64,000 nucleotides of DNA, taken from contig NZ_JAQIFT010000068.1 of NCBI RefSeq assembly GCF_027857615.1, forward strand, positions 1-64,000, given 5' to 3'. The stretch is from Holtiella tumoricola (lineage in GTDB: Bacteria; Bacillota; Clostridia; Lachnospirales; Cellulosilyticaceae). The notes beneath the pieces are model-generated. The model was not told the DNA's origin. It did no database searches and saw nothing but the letters and a program-made list of their open reading frames with translations. Each line of letters begins with the position of its first letter. Position 1 is the stretch's first letter. Made by a program: the position numbers and the translations under genes. Positions 60,173-64,000 of the stretch are shown here, in pieces.

Positions 60173-60889
60173 CTAGTTATTCATTGTTAACTGACCAAGT
60201 TCTTCATCTGTTAATTGACGATATTCACCAATTGCTAATGCCTCTGGTAATTTAAAATCCCCCATACTTACACGTTTTAAATAGGTTACTTCCTTACCTA
60301 CAGCTTTCATCATACGCTTCACTTGATGGAACTTACCTTCTCTAATTGTAATATAAACCTTAGAGGTTTCTTCATTTGCCTCTATAATTTCAAGTCCTGC
60401 TGGCATACAAGGTTTTGCTTCACCAATCTCTACACCTGACTCAAAAGCTTCAATATCAGCTTCTACTACCTTACCATTTACCTCAGCATAGTAACATTTA
60501 TCTACATGCTTCTTAGGTGATAAAAGACTATGTGCCATTTTTCCATCATTGGTTAAGAGAAGTAACCCTTCTGTATCTTTATCTAACCTTCCAACAGGTG
60601 CTAAACTTCTCCCTTTTGTTACAGGGTCTAAAAGATCCATCACCGTTTCTTGTCTTGGATCTTCGGTTGCAGTAATATAGCCTGCTGGTTTATTTAAAAT
60701 ATAGTAATAAAAAGGCTTATAGTCTACTACTTCCTCACCTAGTGTAACAACTGCTTCACTAGGGCTAATACTACATTCTGGACGTTTTTCAACTTCCCCA
60801 TTCACTTTGACCTTTTTCTTTTTTATAAGTTGTTGGACTTCTGAGCGAGAACCATATCCTGTATGCACTAAATATTTATCAAGTCGCAT
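60173..60889 (-). CDS. RsuA/RluB/E/F family pseudouridine synthase
   Basis: About 238 residues: N-terminal S4 RNA-binding domain (Met-Arg-Leu-Asp-Lys-Tyr-Leu) and the catalytic domain with Gly-Arg-Leu-Asp-Lys-Asp-Thr-Glu-Gly-Leu-Leu, where the second Asp is the nucleophile. It isomerises a uridine in 16S or 23S rRNA; which one cannot be told. ATG 60889 gives the family start; 60904 would add five residues. Neither has a strong ribosome-binding site; translation may be coupled to the upstream methyltransferase gene, which ends at 60955. Confidence 0.9.
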   Translation of the reverse strand: MRLDKYLVHTGYGSRSEVQQLIKKKKVKVNGEVEKRPECSISPSEAVVTLGEEVVDYKPFYYYILNKPAGYITATEDPRQETVMDLLDPVTKGRSLAPVGRLDKDTEGLLLLTNDGKMAHSLLSPKKHVDKCYYAEVNGKVVEADIEAFESGVEIGEAKPCMPAGLEIIEANEETSKVYITIREGKFHQVKRMMKAVGKEVTYLKRVSMGDFKLPEALAIGEYRQLTDEELGQLTMNN

Positions 60890-60954
60890 TTTCTTTTCTA
60901 TCATTTTATATCTACCATCATTTCTTATTATATTTGTCTCATGTAAAGCATCTA

Positions 60955-62319
60955 TCACATCATACGCCAATTCGTAGCATATAAGTTTTTAAGTGTTCCA
61001 TTTTGACTTTTTACCCATCCTAAAGGATGTCCCATTACACCTATTACATTAAAACCTTTTGGTGCTTCTATAAGTAGAGTCTCACCTTTTAAGTATTTTA
61101 TCACATTTGCATCTTCTATTTGTAAGTCGATATAATTTTTAAACATTTCTTTTGGATAGGCTAAAGCTAATACTTGTGAAGGATCAAAACGTTTATTTTT
61201 AACCTCACCTAAATACATCCCACTGCGTATCACACGAAGCCCTTCTAAATCCGGTGCATCTTCTGTTTGTAAGTAAATTTTATTTTTAAGTTCAATAATC
61301 GGTGTATTAATATCTAGATGTGTATTTGTTTCAATAAACTCTTTTAAAATAGGAATATCTTTAATACGCTTTTTAATAGATAGACGCTTAGTTTCGTCAA
61401 AAGCCTCACCTAATTTTTGAATAAGACATACAAAATGCCCTTCACCCTTTAAATGATGTGGCCACAATCTTAACGCTCCACTTAGAGTATCTTTTTTAGA
61501 ATCACTCCATTCTGGTCTGCCTTGTTTAATGCCACCAACACCTGTTAAAGGTATAATCTGACAATCAGGATGTTTTTCTAAAAATGCTTCTATCATTCCT
61601 TCATTTTCTTCTGGTGAAAAGGTACAGGTTGAATACAGCATCATCCCATCAGTTTTAAGCATTGTGTAAGCATCTTCTAATATGATACGTTGAAGGGTGC
61701 AACAATGTTCAATACCATGAGTCTCCCAACTCTTTACTGCATTTTCATTTTTTCTAAACATTCCTTCACCTGAACAGGGCGCATCTATTAAAATTTTATT
61801 AAAATAACCTTTGAACTTGGTTGCTAAACGTTCAGAGGTTTCTGCTGTAATCATGCTATTACGTATACCAAAGTTCTCAATATTTTTCATCAAAGCCATA
61901 GCACGCGTCGCACTAATATCATTACTTACAAGTAGTCCTGTTTGACCTAACCTAGCACCTACTTGTGTAGATTTACCTCCAGGAGCAGCACAAAGGTCTA
62001 GTACTTTATCTCCTTCTTCAATTGGAATATAAGCACCTGGTGCCATCGCACTTGGTTCTTGCATATAATAAAGCCCTGCATGATAGTATGGATGCTTCCC
62101 TGGTCTATCCCCTTCTTGATAATAGTAACCTTCCTTACACCAAGATACAGCTTCTAGCCCTTCAAAAGGACAAATGTTATCCCATGCTTCTTTCCCTAAC
62201 TTTAATGTGTTTATGCGAATGCCTTGATATTCTGGGAAGCTATAACTGTCTAAATACGCTTCAAACTCATCTTGTAGAAGTCCTTGTATCTTTTCTTTAA
62301 ACTTAACTGGTAATTCCAT
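60955..62319 (-). CDS. rRNA m5C methyltransferase, RsmF/NSUN family
   Basis: 454 residues: SAM-binding motif Leu-Cys-Ala-Ala-Pro-Gly-Gly-Lys-Ser-Thr, two catalytic-cysteine motifs Asp-Ala-Pro-Cys-Ser-Gly-Glu-Gly-Met-Phe and Ser-Thr-Cys-Thr-Phe-Ser-Pro-Glu-Glu-Asn, then a C-terminal PUA-like domain and a final Gly-Trp-Val-Lys. This layout matches RsmF (YebU)/RlmI-type bacterial enzymes; the target C in 16S rRNA is not defined. Upstream of the pseudouridine synthase: two RNA-modifying enzymes in one operon. Confidence 0.92.
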   Translation of the reverse strand: MELPVKFKEKIQGLLQDEFEAYLDSYSFPEYQGIRINTLKLGKEAWDNICPFEGLEAVSWCKEGYYYQEGDRPGKHPYYHAGLYYMQEPSAMAPGAYIPIEEGDKVLDLCAAPGGKSTQVGARLGQTGLLVSNDISATRAMALMKNIENFGIRNSMITAETSERLATKFKGYFNKILIDAPCSGEGMFRKNENAVKSWETHGIEHCCTLQRIILEDAYTMLKTDGMMLYSTCTFSPEENEGMIEAFLEKHPDCQIIPLTGVGGIKQGRPEWSDSKKDTLSGALRLWPHHLKGEGHFVCLIQKLGEAFDETKRLSIKKRIKDIPILKEFIETNTHLDINTPIIELKNKIYLQTEDAPDLEGLRVIRSGMYLGEVKNKRFDPSQVLALAYPKEMFKNYIDLQIEDANVIKYLKGETLLIEAPKGFNVIGVMGHPLGWVKSQNGTLKNLYATNWRMM

Positions 62320-62336
62320 TTTATGTCCTCTTTATC

Positions 62337-63032
62337 TTATTCTGTAATTTCTAATATTAATTTAGGGCAAAACTCCAAGTAATCTGCAGCAACTAAGTGG
62401 TACATTCGTTCATTGTAGCTTCCTTTTAAGGCTTTTTCCCATCCTGTTTCATCATGAAGATGACCATACATTACTTGTCGCACTGGATACTGCTCAATAA
62501 GCGCAGTAAAGGGTGAATCTTCTCTTTTGTCATTGGTAGGAGGATAATGAAGTGCCACTATTATTTCTTCTGCACCTTTTTTAATTCCATCTTGCAATGA
62601 AAGTTTTAAGCGTTCTTGCTCTCTTAAATAAATCTTTTTATCTTCCTGCGAAGCATCATCAAAGTGCATCCATCCTCTTGTACCACATATAGCATATCTA
62701 CCTACTTTATAGGCGGTATTTTGAATAAAATAGATGGAATCATAGAGTGTATTTAAAACACCTATTTTCTCCCACCAATAATCATGATTACCTTTGATAC
62801 ATATCTTTTTGCCTGGTAACTGATCAATAAAATCCAGGTCTACCTTTGCCTCATTTAGTTTCATAGCCCAAGACAGATCTCCACAAAGAATAACAATGTC
62901 TTTATCCGTTATGAGCTGTTTCCAGCACGCCGTTAACCTAGTCACATGATTTTCCCATTTAGGTCCAAAGACTTCCATAGGCTTATCTGTACTCAATGCT
63001 AAATGCAAATCTCCGATTGCATAGATTTTCAT
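62337..63032 (-). CDS. Metallophosphoesterase
   Basis: 231 residues of the calcineurin-like phosphoesterase fold: Gly-Asp-Leu-His-Leu, Cys-Gly-Asp-Leu-Ser-Trp, Gly-Asn-His-Asp-Tyr-Trp-Trp, His-Tyr-Pro-Pro, and Tyr-Gly-His-Leu-His, covering all five metal-binding motifs. Cytoplasmic. Substrate unknown. It lies 17 bp before the methyltransferase gene, so co-transcription is likely. Confidence 0.93.
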   Translation of the reverse strand: MKIYAIGDLHLALSTDKPMEVFGPKWENHVTRLTACWKQLITDKDIVILCGDLSWAMKLNEAKVDLDFIDQLPGKKICIKGNHDYWWEKIGVLNTLYDSIYFIQNTAYKVGRYAICGTRGWMHFDDASQEDKKIYLREQERLKLSLQDGIKKGAEEIIVALHYPPTNDKREDSPFTALIEQYPVRQVMYGHLHDETGWEKALKGSYNERMYHLVAADYLEFCPKLILEITE

Positions 63033-63129
63033 TTTTTTACTCCTTTATATGATCGCCTTCTTAAAAAGTATCTTGAGCTATTATAACATAAGTCTTTATC
63101 TATTCCAATGTCCCTCACAATCCATCCCT

Positions 63130-63993
63130 CTAGGATTTTTGTTCTAAATATTGCAAAATACTATAAGGATTAATCCAAAATTCTACATTATCAGGTGTCT
63201 TCACTGCAATCCCTATATGAAGATGAACTGGAAATTGGCCAGTAGTTCCTTCTTCACCATAGCCACTATCTCCCATAAGACCAATTACTTCTCCTGCTTG
63301 TACCCGGTCACCTTGCTTTAAATCCTTCGCATAGGAATGAAGATGTGCATAGTAAAAATAGGCACCACTTTCACTCCGAATACCTACCCTGTATCCTCCT
63401 GTCTGATTCCATCCTATATTTTCAACAGTACCATCCGTCATACTTCTTATTTTAATTTGTCCAGATTCATTGGCTTTAGACATAATATCAATACCATAAT
63501 GTAACCTATTTCCATTATAAGTTCTAGAGTCTTTCCATCCATTTTCATAGGTATACACATTTTTCTCCCTAATTGGAAAAGATTTAATATCATAGATAAA
63601 TTGCTTGTACACATCTGTAGCATTGTCATACATTCCAAATTCATCTAAGAAATTCGTTGTATCTTTTTCTTTGATAGATTGTTCTATTTCAGCTAAAGGT
63701 GTCTCCTTATAAGACTCTACTGCCCATACAGCAAGTGTATGGGCATAGTCCTTTTTGTATTGAATAGAAAGTTCCATCAATCGCTTTAACGTGTCTCCAC
63801 CTATTTCGAAATCTTGAATATGTTCAGTATAAGCTGATGTTACTTGTATAGTCGCTGGCGTTTTACTATCTACTTCTGCCTTTTTACTCCCCCCCCCAAA
63901 GCTTCCTGCACATTTCGTTAGGATTAATAGGATTCCTACTGCAATCAATAAAATACCTATAAACTTCTTTAAGCTCTCTGTTCCCTCTATCAC
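63130..63993 (-). CDS. M23 family metallopeptidase (cell-wall endopeptidase), 5' end uncertain
   Basis: 287 residues visible. One N-terminal hydrophobic segment (about 11-27) ending Lys-Cys-Ala-Gly, a Gly/Ser/Lys linker, then a C-terminal LytM/M23 domain with His-Tyr-Gly-Ile-Asp, Tyr-Tyr-Ala-His-Leu and His-Leu-His-Ile-Gly, the zinc and catalytic residues. It probably cleaves peptidoglycan peptides outside the membrane. GTG 63993 is only a possible start; no stop lies between it and the edge, so the gene may extend past 64000. A run of nine G (minus strand) lies near codon 33. Confidence 0.85.
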   Translation of the reverse strand: MIEGTESLKKFIGILLIAVGILLILTKCAGSFGGGSKKAEVDSKTPATIQVTSAYTEHIQDFEIGGDTLKRLMELSIQYKKDYAHTLAVWAVESYKETPLAEIEQSIKEKDTTNFLDEFGMYDNATDVYKQFIYDIKSFPIREKNVYTYENGWKDSRTYNGNRLHYGIDIMSKANESGQIKIRSMTDGTVENIGWNQTGGYRVGIRSESGAYFYYAHLHSYAKDLKQGDRVQAGEVIGLMGDSGYGEEGTTGQFPVHLHIGIAVKTPDNVEFWINPYSILQYLEQKS

Positions 63994-64000
63994 TGCAAAC

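Overview
The window comes from a low-GC, endospore-forming Bacillota genome of the class Clostridia. Supporting signs are gpr, spoIIP and a GerM-like lipoprotein, a complete Rnf complex, HrcA/CIRCE heat-shock control, L27 with the Firmicutes-type cleavable leader plus its Prp protease, and a gene order very close to Bacillus/Clostridium. A Lachnospirales or Cellulosilyticum-like host is my guess; nothing in the window proves the genus.

Region 1 (1 to about 6760) is the right end of a temperate prophage or related integrated element, which continues past the left edge. Leftward early genes (helicase-loader-like protein, replication initiator, small membrane protein, XRE regulators) face a rightward lysogeny module of two tandem paralogous repressors, a very small ImmA-type protein and a 638-residue large serine recombinase. 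Immediately beyond the recombinase is a strong ribosome-binding site and a 16-codon reading frame (minus strand, 6809 to 6759) ending in Thr-Leu-Gly just where an MtaB (tRNA ms2t6A methylthiotransferase) would continue with Cys-Lys-Val-Asn. I infer that the element has integrated into mtaB and that the rest of the gene lies off the left edge.

Region 2 (6850-16550) holds an HPr-like protein lacking the phospho-histidine, the sulfur-transfer pair thiI/iscS, a lone CheY-type receiver, and the hrcA-grpE-dnaK-dnaJ-prmA-rsmE chaperone operon behind a sigma-A promoter and a perfect CIRCE operator. Region 3 (16600-34160) has hemW, lepA, spoIIP, gpr, rpsT, holA, then comEC and comEA separated by a response regulator, histidine kinase and GerMN lipoprotein; then a D,D-carboxypeptidase, rsfS, a fused nadD-yqeK gene, yhbY and obg. 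Region 4 (34200-50130) holds rpmA-prp-rplU with an L21 leader, RNase G, two radical-SAM-linked proteins, mgsA, and the cell-shape and division cluster mreBCD, an oversized PBP2, minCDE and rodA, followed by radC, maf and a DUF4321 protein.

Region 5 (50240-64000) holds rnfCDGEAB, an ATPase-fold regulator, serC-serA, argF, a HAD phosphatase, two RNA-modification enzymes, a metallophosphoesterase and an M23 peptidase that reaches the right edge. Almost all chromosomal genes run on the minus strand. Only the HPr-like gene, rpsT and the carboxypeptidase run the other way, each closed by a shared hairpin terminator. The most notable points are the interrupted mtaB, the duplicated repressor module, the NadD-YqeK fusion, the signalling module inside the com locus, the PBP2 insertions and a G9 tract in the M23 peptidase gene. 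No CRISPR array, rRNA, tRNA or insertion sequence was seen.
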